Assembly: GCA_026005175.1 (NCBI GenBank)
Contig: BPKO01000007.1
Span: 62,001 to 126,000, forward strand
Direction of reading: 5' to 3'
Length of the DNA: 64,000 nt
Origin: Candidatus Tectimicrobiota bacterium
GTDB taxonomy: Bacteria > Tectomicrobia > Entotheonellia > Entotheonellales > Entotheonellaceae
Shown here: piece by piece, positions 49,968 to 57,675 of the stretch
How positions within the stretch are numbered: the stretch's first letter is position 1
Layout: each line of letters starts with the position of its first letter
Program-made: the position numbers and the translations under genes
The notes under the pieces: model-generated
Seen by the model: only the letters and a program-made list of their open reading frames with translations
Databases searched by the model: none
What the model was told of the DNA's origin: nothing

Positions 49968-50336
49968 ATGACCTCGTGCCGTGTTCCCCTGCTGTGCTAT
50001 GCTGTGCATGTGACAGGCCGATCGCAGCGCAACCAGTCCGTTGTCACGGGGGAAAACGGGAGGAGGGCCCAAACCGCGAGAAAGAGCAAGCCTCCCTATG
50101 TGGTATGCCGCAAAGACTATTGTGGCAGCCGCCCCCTCATCAAGGGCACGAAATTCCCTGTGGGTGCGGTGGTGCACTATATCCTCAAACAGGGCCTGAC
50201 GCCCGAAGAACTGGTGCAAGAATTCCCCCTCCTGACGCTTGCCCAGGTCTACAATGCGCTGTCGTATTATGACCACGTGGAAGACCTCGAGTGCGAGCTG
50301 TATGAGAGCGGCGAACTTGGAGGAGTTGAGAGATGA
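49968..50336 (+). CDS. DUF433 domain protein, likely antitoxin (upstream member)
   Basis: About 122 residues, the start being uncertain (ATG 49968; the domain itself begins later). DUF433 helix-turn-helix domain: IKGTKFPVGAVVHYILKQGL, TPEELVQEFPLLTLAQVYN, ALSYYDHVEDLECEL. This family usually represses and neutralises a DUF5615 PIN-like toxin. Its stop overlaps the next DUF433 gene's ATG (ATGA). A long N-terminal extension rich in Arg and Lys is unlike typical DUF433 antitoxins. Confidence 0.7.
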   Translation: MTSCRVPLLCYAVHVTGRSQRNQSVVTGENGRRAQTARKSKPPYVVCRKDYCGSRPLIKGTKFPVGAVVHYILKQGLTPEELVQEFPLLTLAQVYNALSYYDHVEDLECELYESGELGGVER

Positions 50337-50572
50337 AACCGTGGAGAGAGTGGATTGTTTCAAACCCCTCAATTATGATGGGCAAGCCAGTGATTGCTGG
50401 AACTCGTATCACAGTAGAACTCATCTTAGAAAAGTTAGCTGCCGGTGAGACGGTGGAGGATTTGCTTGAAGCGCACCCCAGGCTAACCCGGGAGGCTATT
50501 CAAGCAGCCCTGGCCTTTGCCGCTGAGGCTTTGCGCGCCGATGTCGTTTATCCCATAGAGGTATCGGCGTGA
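50333..50572 (+). CDS. DUF433 antitoxin
   Basis: 79 residues, compact DUF433: PWREWIVSNPSIMMGKPVIA, GTRITVELILEKLAAGETVE, DLLEAHPRLTREAIQAALAF. ATG overlaps the previous DUF433 stop, and its own stop overlaps the toxin start (GTGA), a tight operon. It is the usual partner of the DUF5615 protein that follows. Confidence 0.82.
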   Translation: MKPWREWIVSNPSIMMGKPVIAGTRITVELILEKLAAGETVEDLLEAHPRLTREAIQAALAFAAEALRADVVYPIEVSA

Positions 50573-50925
50573 AACTTCTGGCCGATGAGAGTGTGGATCG
50601 CCCTATTGTGGAGCGGCTACGTCAGGAGAGCTATCAGGTATGGTACGTTGCCGAAATGGAGCCAGGGGTCTCTGACAATGTCGTCCTGAATCTGGCGAAT
50701 CGGGAAGGGACTGTATTGCTCACAGCAGATAAGGACTTCGGTGAACTTATATTTCGTCAGAGACGAATGACAAGGGGAGTCATTCTCGTTCGGTTAGCCG
50801 GTATATCTCCGGTTCTTAAGGCGGAGATTGTGGCGTCTGCCCTCGTGGCGCATGGCGATGAAATGGAGAAAGCTTTCACGGTTGTTACTCCGGGAGCCAT
50901 TCGTATCCGACGGAGGATGCCTTAA
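50569..50925 (+). CDS. DUF5615 PIN-like toxin
   Basis: 118 residues: MKLLADESVDRPIVERLRQE with N-terminal Asp-Glu metal site, SDNVVLNLANREGTVLLTADKDFGELIF with the TADKDFGEL acidic motif typical of PIN-like DUF5615 nucleases, and VILVRLAGISP. Predicted endoribonuclease toxin. The start is GTG at 50569. Toxin-antitoxin cassettes are common stabilisers of integron arrays. Confidence 0.82.
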   Translation: MKLLADESVDRPIVERLRQESYQVWYVAEMEPGVSDNVVLNLANREGTVLLTADKDFGELIFRQRRMTRGVILVRLAGISPVLKAEIVASALVAHGDEMEKAFTVVTPGAIRIRRRMP

Positions 50926-51097
50926 TCTCAACTCAAAGTTGACAGGTTGAGGGATGGAGGATCACCGCAGCCCTTTACCGTCCAGGCCGGGTGTGCCTCC
51001 ATTTTGTAGGGAGTCATGTGGCTGCCTGCATAGGTAGACCCCGACGGGCCCAAAAGGCATCCAGGGTGTTGTTCAGGCGCGCAAGGCGTGAGGCCTA

Positions 51098-51189
51098 GGG
51101 TCAGGTCTTGAATTGTGCATGAATGACTTGGCCTAATACGGCCCCGGCACCGACGCCCTTCCACGTTTGCTCTGCGTCCCCTCCAGCCT
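51098..51189 (+). other. attC D: degenerate attC-like segment
   Basis: GGGTCAGGTCTTGAAT (51098-51113), then CTTGGCCTAAT, close to the extended R'' CTTGGCCTAAC of attC A. Downstream it matches the segment after the TM2 gene (attC E) for about 45 bp. No GTTRRRY end is present. It runs into repeat copy 2. The gap 50926-51402 holds nothing else I can name. Confidence 0.4.
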
Positions 51190-51352
51190 GCCCTTGCCTC
51201 AGGTCAGCCGTCGCTCCAGACCATGCAGGGCCCCGCGTGGCCTGGCAGCGAGCCGTGGCAGCAGGCGGCAGCCGGCGCTGCGCGTGCCCAGAGCGCCGAG
51301 ACAGTGCCGCCTCGGCGGGCGCACCTGGCCGGGGTACACTGTAAAATTTTTC

Positions 51353-51381
51353 TTGTCAAATTGATAAAATTCTTCTATATT
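51353..51381 (+). promoter_or_regulatory. Sigma-70-type promoter in repeat copy 2
   Basis: TTGTCA (51353-51358), 17-bp spacer, TATATT (51376-51381), at the same place as in copy 1. Closer to consensus in the -35 box. Confidence 0.65.
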
Positions 51382-51402
51382 CCCCCGCAAAGGGAATGTC
51401 AT

Positions 51403-51966
51403 TGCCTTGGGTAGCTCCCTCGCCGCGCGGGGCCAGCTCCCCAAACGGCGTCCGCGGGAGAAGGGGGTGACGAGGTGCGGCAGTTCCTGACCCATCTGGC
51501 GGTCAACGCCCACGTGGCGGCGTCCACGCAAACTCAAGCCTTGCGTGCCCTCCGGTTTCTCTCCCAGCACGTGCTCCAGCAAGGCATTGGCCGGCTGGAC
51601 GGCGGTGTCCGGGCCAAGCCGCCTCACCGGGTTCCGGCGGCCTTGCTGCGAGAAGAGGTCAAGGCGGCCAAACGGTCTCAGGACCCGCACCGCGGCATCC
51701 TCCGGCAGCATCCTGTGAGCAACCTGGTGGTGCAGCGGGCCGTGAAAGCCGCTGTGCGCCAGGCGGGCATCGCCAAAGCGGCGAGCGGTCATCCCTTGCG
51801 GCACTCGTTTGCCACCCATTTGCTCGAAGACGGGTATGACCTCCGTACTGTCCAAGAACTCCTGGGCCATAAAGACGTCCGCACGACGATGGTCTACACC
51901 CATGTCCTGCGCCGCGGGGGCCAGGGGGTCAGGAGCCCTGCGGATCTCTTGGGAGCTTCGCCGTGA
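51403..51966 (+). pseudogene. Integron-integrase-type tyrosine recombinase relic, copy 2
   Basis: Begins [14 protein letters not shown] as copy 1 but lacks the VRHAIRARH helix. It jumps, with a frame change near 51470, to [20 protein letters not shown] and [17 protein letters not shown], a part of the N-terminal domain that copy 1 has lost. From [15 protein letters not shown] on it matches copy 1, including the central deletion and the [20 protein letters not shown] and YTHV catalytic segments. Longest open stretch starts at GTG 51475. Lacks the first catalytic Arg, so inactive. Confidence 0.8.
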
Positions 51967-52173
51967 GGAGAGCGGTGCCTCTGAGTTGTTTCTGGCTACA
52001 GAAACGCCTCGCCTTGCGCGTCACAAGGCGCCGTCAGCACCCGGGACCCTGCCGCGGGCAGTGTCCCGGTTTTATGTCTCATTTTTTGATACCTTTGCCC
52101 GCCCATTTTATCAACGCAAATGACGCACAAGTCATTGATGATAAAATACATGATGACAGCATGCCAGTCATGA

Positions 52174-52234
52174 ATTATGTATCACTTCACGATGCTTTTT
52201 CCAAATCGTTTGGGATACATAATTTTAGTTGGAC
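52174..52234 (+). other. attI-like recombination site after relic copy 2
   Basis: Inverted repeat ATTATGTATC (52174-52183) / GATACATAAT (52214-52223) followed by GTTGGAC (52228-52234), again GTTRRRY. The shared sequence stops after GTT, as in copy 1. Confidence 0.6.
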
Positions 52235-52282
52235 GGCACGCGCGTGTCATATTTCAGAACGGGTTCAAAGGGGTGAAGGGTA

Positions 52283-53071
52283 ATGAGCTTCAAGAATTTG
52301 AGAGTTGGATCCAGTGATCGTGTCGGGTGGATCGAGTTTCGACGGCCTCCACTCAACGCGTTCAATTGGGAGATGTTGCATGAGGTGCCAAAAGCGCTGA
52401 CGCAGCTATTGAACGACTCTGATATCCGTGTGATCGTCTTTGCCAGCGCGTTGGAAAAGTACTTCTCCACTGGAGCCGACCTGAAGGTGTTTGAGGCGAT
52501 GAGCCAAGACGATATTCGCCTATGGGTCGAATCGTGCCACTCCCTCGTCCTTCAGATGAGAGGGGCCCAAAAGCCGCTTCTTGCCGCGATCCACGGCACT
52601 GCCGTTGGTGGGGGACTAGAAATCGTGTTGCACTGTGACGTCAGATTCGTTGCGGATAACGCGAAATTGGGTCAACCCGAAATTAACATTGCCTTCATAC
52701 CACCCGTTGGCGCGACGCAAGCTTTGGGAAGGTTGCTCGGGCGATCGAGAGCGCTCCGGTTTCTCTATGAGGGCACGCTGGTGTCAGCCCAAGAAGCGCT
52801 AGAGATGGGGCTCGTCGATGTCGTGGTGCCAGCGGACCGACTCCGGGCAGAGACGCAAGCCTATGCCGCAGCGCTCGCAACAAAGCCGGCCGGCGCTTTG
52901 GCAGCGATCCGACGCTGCATCACAGCGGGTATCGAGAGGCCATTTGAAGAAGGTCTCGGGATTGAAATGGATGCCGCAGTAGCACTCGGTGGCAGTCGCG
53001 ATTTCGCGGAGGGACTGCAGGCATTTCTCGAGAAGCGCGCACCCAAGTGGGAAAGTAATCCGCAGCGGTGA
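52283..53071 (+). CDS. Enoyl-CoA hydratase/isomerase (crotonase) family
   Basis: 262 residues. Crotonase fold with oxyanion-hole segments YFSTGADLKVFE and AIHGTAVGGGLEIVLHCDVR, plus LGQPEINIAFIPPVGATQ and GLVDVVVPADRL. It hydrates or isomerises an acyl-CoA; exact substrate unknown. The second catalytic Glu of true hydratases is at PEIN, so hydratase activity is plausible. Base composition is lower in GC than the flanking core genes. ATG at 52283, 49 bp after the attI-like core, and followed by attC B 51 bp after the stop: a textbook cassette layout. Confidence 0.85.
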   Translation: MSFKNLRVGSSDRVGWIEFRRPPLNAFNWEMLHEVPKALTQLLNDSDIRVIVFASALEKYFSTGADLKVFEAMSQDDIRLWVESCHSLVLQMRGAQKPLLAAIHGTAVGGGLEIVLHCDVRFVADNAKLGQPEINIAFIPPVGATQALGRLLGRSRALRFLYEGTLVSAQEALEMGLVDVVVPADRLRAETQAYAAALATKPAGALAAIRRCITAGIERPFEEGLGIEMDAAVALGGSRDFAEGLQAFLEKRAPKWESNPQR

Positions 53072-53121
53072 GATCATACAGTGCTCAATGTCGTTCTAGG
53101 GAGCTCAGTGGACGGGTTATA

Positions 53122-53209
53122 GCCCAACCAAGGTGTACAGGCGACGGCTTCCAGCATACGCTCGTGCCTCGCTCCCGCTTCCAGCCGCGCCTGACACCCC
53201 GCGTTAGGC
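53122..53209 (+). other. attC B: complete 88-bp integron attC site
   Basis: Starts GCCCAAC, ends GTTAGGC. Inner arms GTGT-A-CAGGCG and CGCCTG-ACAC pair with one unpaired A. Same length as attC A and alike over most positions, including ACAGGCGAC and CTTCCAGC; only the pairing arms differ, by compensating changes. Confidence 0.75.
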
Positions 53210-53253
53210 TGCGGTGTGAAACCGCTTTGTGTTCACTCATTGGATGAGAGAAA

Positions 53254-54076
53254 GGAGGAGAGTTTCAAGTAAGTAGTGGCATTGCCAACAGCTCCCGATC
53301 GTCGCCGTTCACATGAAAGCGAGCAAACAAGGCCAGAGTCAAGTTGACCATCTCCAGCGACCTGGAAACCACCAAGGATCTCCGCTTGAATCGCGCAAAC
53401 CAATGCCGCAACCGACGGTGATTCCGCTCAATGGCTTTCGTCACCCGCTTGCCCATCGCCAGCTGCTTGCCAGGAATGACAGAAGAATAAACGGCATATT
53501 CGTCTGTGCAGTAGATCGCCACATTCCACTTCTTCAGTCGCTCATAGAGTCTCAGGAAGGTTGCTCGATCACGATCCCCACATTCCCAGTCAAGCAGCTG
53601 TCCTGTATCACCATCCAGAGCTTTCCAGATCCAGAGAGGTCGCTGTTTTTTTTAAGATAATGCCACATCTCATCGACTTCGACAATGATCGCTTTGCCGC
53701 TTGGCTGCGGCTTGGCCTCCTGCTCACGGGCATACTGGCGAATCCAGTTGAGCACAGACTGGGCAGAGACATTGAGGAGCTTGCTGATGCGATTCATCGA
53801 AAGACCACTGATGTAAAGCCAGACGGCGAACAGCTTGATGCGAAGGGGCATGCCGCGTGGCACATGCACGATGTTTTTGGTGAATTGATACCCGCAGGTT
53901 TGACACTTCTTTTTGGGAATGCCTCTGACGCTGCCGTTTTTGATGACGTGGGTGCTGCCACATTTGACACATGACGGTTCCATGGAGACCCCCTTGCGAC
54001 GACGCATGACCTCCACAGAGACAGTGTACCACGGCAGTGCCAGTTTTTCCACTACGAGATTGAAACTCTCCCCCCA
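53254..54076 (-). mobile_element. IS1-family insertion sequence
   Basis: About 823 bp bounded by imperfect inverted ends: GGAGGAGAGTTTCAA at 53254-53268 and, on the other strand, GGGGGGAGAGTTTCAA at 54076-54061, each followed by a GTAGTGG block. It carries one transposase. It sits 45 bp after attC B and 37 bp before the TM2 start, so it hit the 5' part of that cassette. Target duplication is not obvious. Confidence 0.78.
53265..53983 (-). CDS. IS1-family transposase, frameshift at an A8 run
   Basis: About 239 residues in two frames. N-terminal InsA-like zinc part CVKCGSTHVIKNG and CQTCGYQF, a helix-turn-helix (MNRISKLLNVSAQSVLNWIR), then the DDE domain: VDEMWHYLKKK, YCTDEYAVYSSVIPGK, and IERNHRRLRHWFARFKRRS. 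The break is at the eight-A run near 53646-53653; a -1 slip there restores KKKQRPLWIWKALDGD. IS1 elements use -1 frameshifting on A runs, so this may be programmed; a lost base is equally possible. ATG at 53983. Confidence 0.8.
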
Positions 54077-54112
54077 AGGGTAGTAGGGTGGGCCCAAGAC
54101 AAGGAGACCAGC

Positions 54113-54457
54113 ATGGACATTGAAATGACACAGGTCGCGATGCTCAAGAAGGATTTATCCAATGATGAGCGAATGCAGTTTGATATACAATTTGCAGTTC
54201 GGCGAAAAAGTCCTACGACAGCCTTGATTCTTGGTCTTTTCCTTGGTGCGTTGGGGATCGACAGATTCTACATCGGACACATTGGTCTGGGGTTCGGGAA
54301 ACTTCTCACCCTTGGCGGTCTCTGGATCTGGCAGATCATCGATTGGTTCCTGATAATGGGGGCTACGAGACGACGTAACATCGAGATCGTCCAGCAGATT
54401 CGTGACACTATCGTCCAGATGCGATCCAGGGGCATGGGGTCAGGTCTTGAATCGTGA
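54113..54457 (+). CDS. TM2-domain membrane protein
   Basis: 114 residues. A TM2 domain: RRKSPTTALILGLFLGALGIDRFYIG (two membrane helices with the GxxGxDRFY turn), LGFGKLLTLGGLWIWQIIDW as the second. No known function. The last eight codons and the stop (RGMGSGLES) are encoded by the conserved repeat motif at 54436, so its C-terminus was set by the cassette end. ATG at 54113 follows CAAGGAGACC. Confidence 0.8.
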   Translation: MDIEMTQVAMLKKDLSNDERMQFDIQFAVRRKSPTTALILGLFLGALGIDRFYIGHIGLGFGKLLTLGGLWIWQIIDWFLIMGATRRRNIEIVQQIRDTIVQMRSRGMGSGLES

Positions 54458-54540
54458 AGCACGCGCTTGGCCTCACACGGCCCTGGCGCCCTCCCACGTC
54501 CGCTCTGCGCCCGCTGCCGGCCGCACCTGAGGCGTTCGGC
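54436..54540 (+). other. attC E: degenerate attC-like end of the TM2 cassette
   Basis: Motif GGGTCAGGTCTTGAAT, then GCCTCAC (54470-54476; one off RYYYAAC) and, 57 bp later, GTTCGGC (54534-54540; one off GTTRRRY). Related to attC D over 45 bp. Marks the right end of the island; the chromosome resumes with the dehydrogenase gene. Confidence 0.4.
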
Positions 54541-54710
54541 GCCCAAAAAGGGGTGCGTCCTGGCCAAAGGTCGGCCACGCCCCTTCGGCGCGGGCCGCAA
54601 CGGCTGCCTGCTCCAAGCCTGCTGCGCCAGCCCGCCCTTGACGCCTTGCCAAGGCGGCGCTATGCTCCCTTTGACGCCAGCAGCGCCTTGCGCAAGGAGA
54701 AGCTATCCCT

Positions 54711-55796
54711 ATGGCCACGCATCGCATCGCCGTGATTCCTGGCGACGGCATCGGCCAGGAAGTCATCCCGGAAGGGCTTAAAGTGCTGCGCACGGTGCAG
54801 GAAATCGTCCCCGGCCTGCACCTGGAATACGAAGAGTTTCCCTGGGGCACCGATTACTACCTGCAACACGGGGTGATGATGCCCGAGAACGCCCTTCAGA
54901 TCCTGGCCACGTTTGACGCCATTTACTTTGGCGCCGTGGGTGATCCGCAACGGGTGCCCGACCACATCACCCTCAACGGCCTCATCCTCCCCATCCGCAA
55001 GCACTTCCAGCAGTACGCCTGCGTGCGGCCAGTGCAGCTGCTGCCCGGCGCCCCCTGCCCCCTGGTGGGCAAAACGCCGGCGGACATCGACTTTGTGGTG
55101 GTGCGGGAAAATACCGAGGGGGAGTACGCCGACGCCGGCGGCTGGATTCACCGCGGGGCGCCGCAGGAGGTGGCCATCCAGACGGCGATCTTCACGCGCG
55201 CCGGCTGCGAGCGCATCATGCGCTTTGCCTTCGAGCTGGCGCGCAAGCGCAACAAAAAGCGGCGCGTGACGTCCATCACCAAGTCGAATGCCCAGAAATA
55301 CGGCATGGTTTTCTGGGACAGCATCTTTCGGGAAGTGGCGGCCCGCTATCCTGACGTCGAGGCCAATGCCTACCTGGTCGACGCCGCGGCGATGAACTTC
55401 ATCCGCTGCCCCGAGGTCTTTGACGTGGTGGTGGCTTCCAATCTCTTTGCCGACATCCTCACCGATCTGGGAGCGGTGATCATGGGCGGCATGGGGTTTG
55501 CCCCCAGCGCCAACCTGAACCCCGAGCGCACTTACCCCTCGATGTTCGAAGCCGTGCACGGCTCGGCTCCGGACATTAAAGGCCAAGGCATTGCCAACCC
55601 CATTGCCACCATCTGGGCCGGGCAGATGATGCTCGACTTCCTGGGAGAAGCGGAAGCCGCAGCGCGGATCTTGCGCGCTCTGGCCACCCACGTCCAGCGC
55701 GGCACGGTACGTACCCCAGACCTGGGCGGCCACCACCGCACCAGTGACGTGGGGGACAGCATTTGTGCCATCCTGCGCGAGCAGGCTGCCATCTAA
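54711..55796 (+). CDS. Tartrate/D-malate/isopropylmalate dehydrogenase family protein
   Basis: 361 residues of the isocitrate/isopropylmalate dehydrogenase superfamily, NAD(P)-dependent oxidative decarboxylation. Seen: RIAVIPGDGIGQEVIPEGLK, FVVVRENTEGEYADAGGW, the metal-binding SNLFADILTDLGAVIMGGMG, and EAVHGSAPDIKGQGIANP. The ENTEGEY and NLFADI versions fit tartrate/D-malate dehydrogenase (TtuC/DmlA group) better than LeuB. ATG at 54711 follows AAGGAGAAG. Convergent with the flavoprotein gene. Confidence 0.85.
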   Translation: MATHRIAVIPGDGIGQEVIPEGLKVLRTVQEIVPGLHLEYEEFPWGTDYYLQHGVMMPENALQILATFDAIYFGAVGDPQRVPDHITLNGLILPIRKHFQQYACVRPVQLLPGAPCPLVGKTPADIDFVVVRENTEGEYADAGGWIHRGAPQEVAIQTAIFTRAGCERIMRFAFELARKRNKKRRVTSITKSNAQKYGMVFWDSIFREVAARYPDVEANAYLVDAAAMNFIRCPEVFDVVVASNLFADILTDLGAVIMGGMGFAPSANLNPERTYPSMFEAVHGSAPDIKGQGIANPIATIWAGQMMLDFLGEAEAAARILRALATHVQRGTVRTPDLGGHHRTSDVGDSICAILREQAAI

Positions 55797-55808
55797 CGCC
55801 CCGCCAGG

Positions 55809-57446
55809 CTATTCTGCTTCTACCACCGGCGTGCGCTGCACTTGCAAGGTGCCGTCGGCAGCGCGGCAAACGAGGAGGTTACAGCGCCAGGCGGTGTCGT
55901 CTTTGGCAGGGAAGTCTTCGCGGTAGTGGGTGCCGCGGCTCTCCTGGCGCGTCAGGGCGGCCAAAGCGATGGCCTCGGCGACCAGGCAGAGGTTGCTCAG
56001 CTCCAGGCAGCGGGCCACCTCGGCCGGGCGCGTGCCGCCGCAGGCCTGGGCTGCTTCGCCACAGGCCCGAATCTCGGCCAGGGCCTGTTGCAGGGTGGCT
56101 CCCTGGCGGATGATGCCCACGTGCTCCCACATGGCCTGCCGCAGGCGCCGCCGCACCTCGCGAGGATCGAGCGCCGTCGCCGGCTGGAACCGCCGCTGCA
56201 CCGCCTGCACCTGCTCGCGCACCAGGGCCCGGGACACCGCGGGCACCCCCTTGGCGGTGCCGGCGGCGTGCTCGCCGGCACGCTTGCCAAAGACGTAGCA
56301 TTCGGTGAAGGCATTGTTGGCCAGGCGGTTGGCGCCGTGGCAGCCGCCGGCCACTTCCCCCACGGCGTAAAGCCCTGGCAGGGCCGTGGCACCCCAGGCG
56401 TCGGTGCGAATTCCCCCGCAGAAAAAGTGCGCCTCCGGCCGCACCAGGAAGCGGGCGGTGCGGTAGTCGAGCTTTTTGAGCTCGGCAATGTGCGCCATGT
56501 CCGGGGCGTAGCGGCGAAAGTCGGCTTCCGGAATGTCGGCCAGCGACAGCACCACGGCGTCGCCTATGCCGCGGCCGGCGGCAATCTCGCGGAAAATGGC
56601 GCGCGCGCGGATATCCCGCGTCACGTTTTCCGTCCCCTGGGGCAAGGCAGCCATGAAGCGCTCGCCGTGCTTGTTGTAGAGCTTGGCCCCTAGCGGGAAA
56701 AGCGTGGGGGAAGCCAGCAGGCGCGTCACCGGCCAGCGCAGGGCCACGGGGTAGTACTGCACGAACTCCATGTCCACCAAGGCCACACCGGCCCGCAGGG
56801 CCATGGCCAGGCCGTCGCCGGTGACGCCGCTGACGTTGGTGGTCTGGGCATAGACTTCGGCGCCGCCGCCGGTGGCCAGAATGACCGCGCCGGCCAAGAC
56901 CACGTAGGGCTCTCCCGTGGTGCGGTGGAATCCCACGGCACCGCCGCAGCGGCCGCGGTCTACCAGCAGCTCCTGCATCATCAGGTGATCGAGGACGGCG
57001 ATGCCGCGGCGGTCGACCTGGGCGCGAACCGGCCGCGCGACTTCCGTGGCCACGTTGCGCACCGTGTAGCAGCCCCGCGGCAAGCGGTGGCCGGCCGAGG
57101 GCTGCGTCTCAAGGCGCCCGTTGCGGGTAAGAAACGGCACCCCCCAGGCCACGAGCTCTTCGAGGCGCGCACAGGCCTCGCGGCACATCGCCTCTACCAT
57201 CGGCCGGTGGTTGAGCCATTCTCCGCCACGCAGCACGTCCTCGGCAAAGATCGCTGGCGCGTCCTGGGGATGAAACGGCGCCGAGTGGCCCGAGCGGGCA
57301 ATCACCGTATTGCCGCTATAGCCTGGCGTCTGTTTGGAGACGATCACCGTCCTGGCTCCGGCGTCGTGTGCGGCGATGGCCGCCCGCATGGCGGCCGCGC
57401 CGCCGCCGATCACCACCACGTCGCTCCGCACTTCCTGCATGCTCAA
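55809..57446 (-). CDS. Fumarate reductase/succinate dehydrogenase-type flavoprotein
   Basis: 545 residues of the FrdA/SdhA/NadB family. N-terminal FAD motif VVVIGGGAAAMRAAIAAHDAG, substrate-binding GYSGNTVIARSGHSAP, VILATGGGAEVYAQTTN, and the C-terminal GANRLANNAFTECYVFGKRAG. It oxidises or reduces a C4-like dicarboxylate, or could be an L-aspartate oxidase. No iron-sulphur or membrane subunit gene is near, so it probably works as a soluble or unusual partner enzyme. ATG at 57446. Intact. Confidence 0.83.
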   Translation of the reverse strand: MSMQEVRSDVVVIGGGAAAMRAAIAAHDAGARTVIVSKQTPGYSGNTVIARSGHSAPFHPQDAPAIFAEDVLRGGEWLNHRPMVEAMCREACARLEELVAWGVPFLTRNGRLETQPSAGHRLPRGCYTVRNVATEVARPVRAQVDRRGIAVLDHLMMQELLVDRGRCGGAVGFHRTTGEPYVVLAGAVILATGGGAEVYAQTTNVSGVTGDGLAMALRAGVALVDMEFVQYYPVALRWPVTRLLASPTLFPLGAKLYNKHGERFMAALPQGTENVTRDIRARAIFREIAAGRGIGDAVVLSLADIPEADFRRYAPDMAHIAELKKLDYRTARFLVRPEAHFFCGGIRTDAWGATALPGLYAVGEVAGGCHGANRLANNAFTECYVFGKRAGEHAAGTAKGVPAVSRALVREQVQAVQRRFQPATALDPREVRRRLRQAMWEHVGIIRQGATLQQALAEIRACGEAAQACGGTRPAEVARCLELSNLCLVAEAIALAALTRQESRGTHYREDFPAKDDTAWRCNLLVCRAADGTLQVQRTPVVEAE

Positions 57447-57582
57447 GCTTCCTCTCGCGTGTTCTCTCAGCCATCAGCGAAACGCTTGCAGTGACTGCGT
57501 CGCGGCTAGCCCGCGGCAGATGGCCCTTTAGACCCCAGAGCATAGCGCACCCGGCGGCCCGCTGCCACGGATCGCTTGCCGG

Positions 57583-57611
57583 TTGACAAGTGGGGAATTG
57601 GCCTCTATGCT
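57583..57611 (+). promoter_or_regulatory. Sigma-70-type promoter for the LLM oxidoreductase and hydrolase pair
   Basis: TTGACA (57583-57588), 17-bp spacer, TATGCT (57606-57611), about 65 bp before the ATG. Perfect -35 box and ideal spacing. Confidence 0.72.
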
Positions 57612-57675
57612 GGCCATGTCGTCGCACGACAGGCGCACCGCGGCCCGCGTCCCTTTAGCGCAAGGAGAGCGAGCG

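Larger units (their letters stand above)
51190..52230 (+). repeat. Long direct repeat, copy 2 (integron-integrase relic with promoter and attI-like end)
   Basis: About 1,040 bp, alike to 46154-47214 in order and orientation. Near-identity is highest from 51550 to 52230. The 5' part differs by small indels, and the relic's N-terminal part is deleted differently. Confidence 0.85.
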
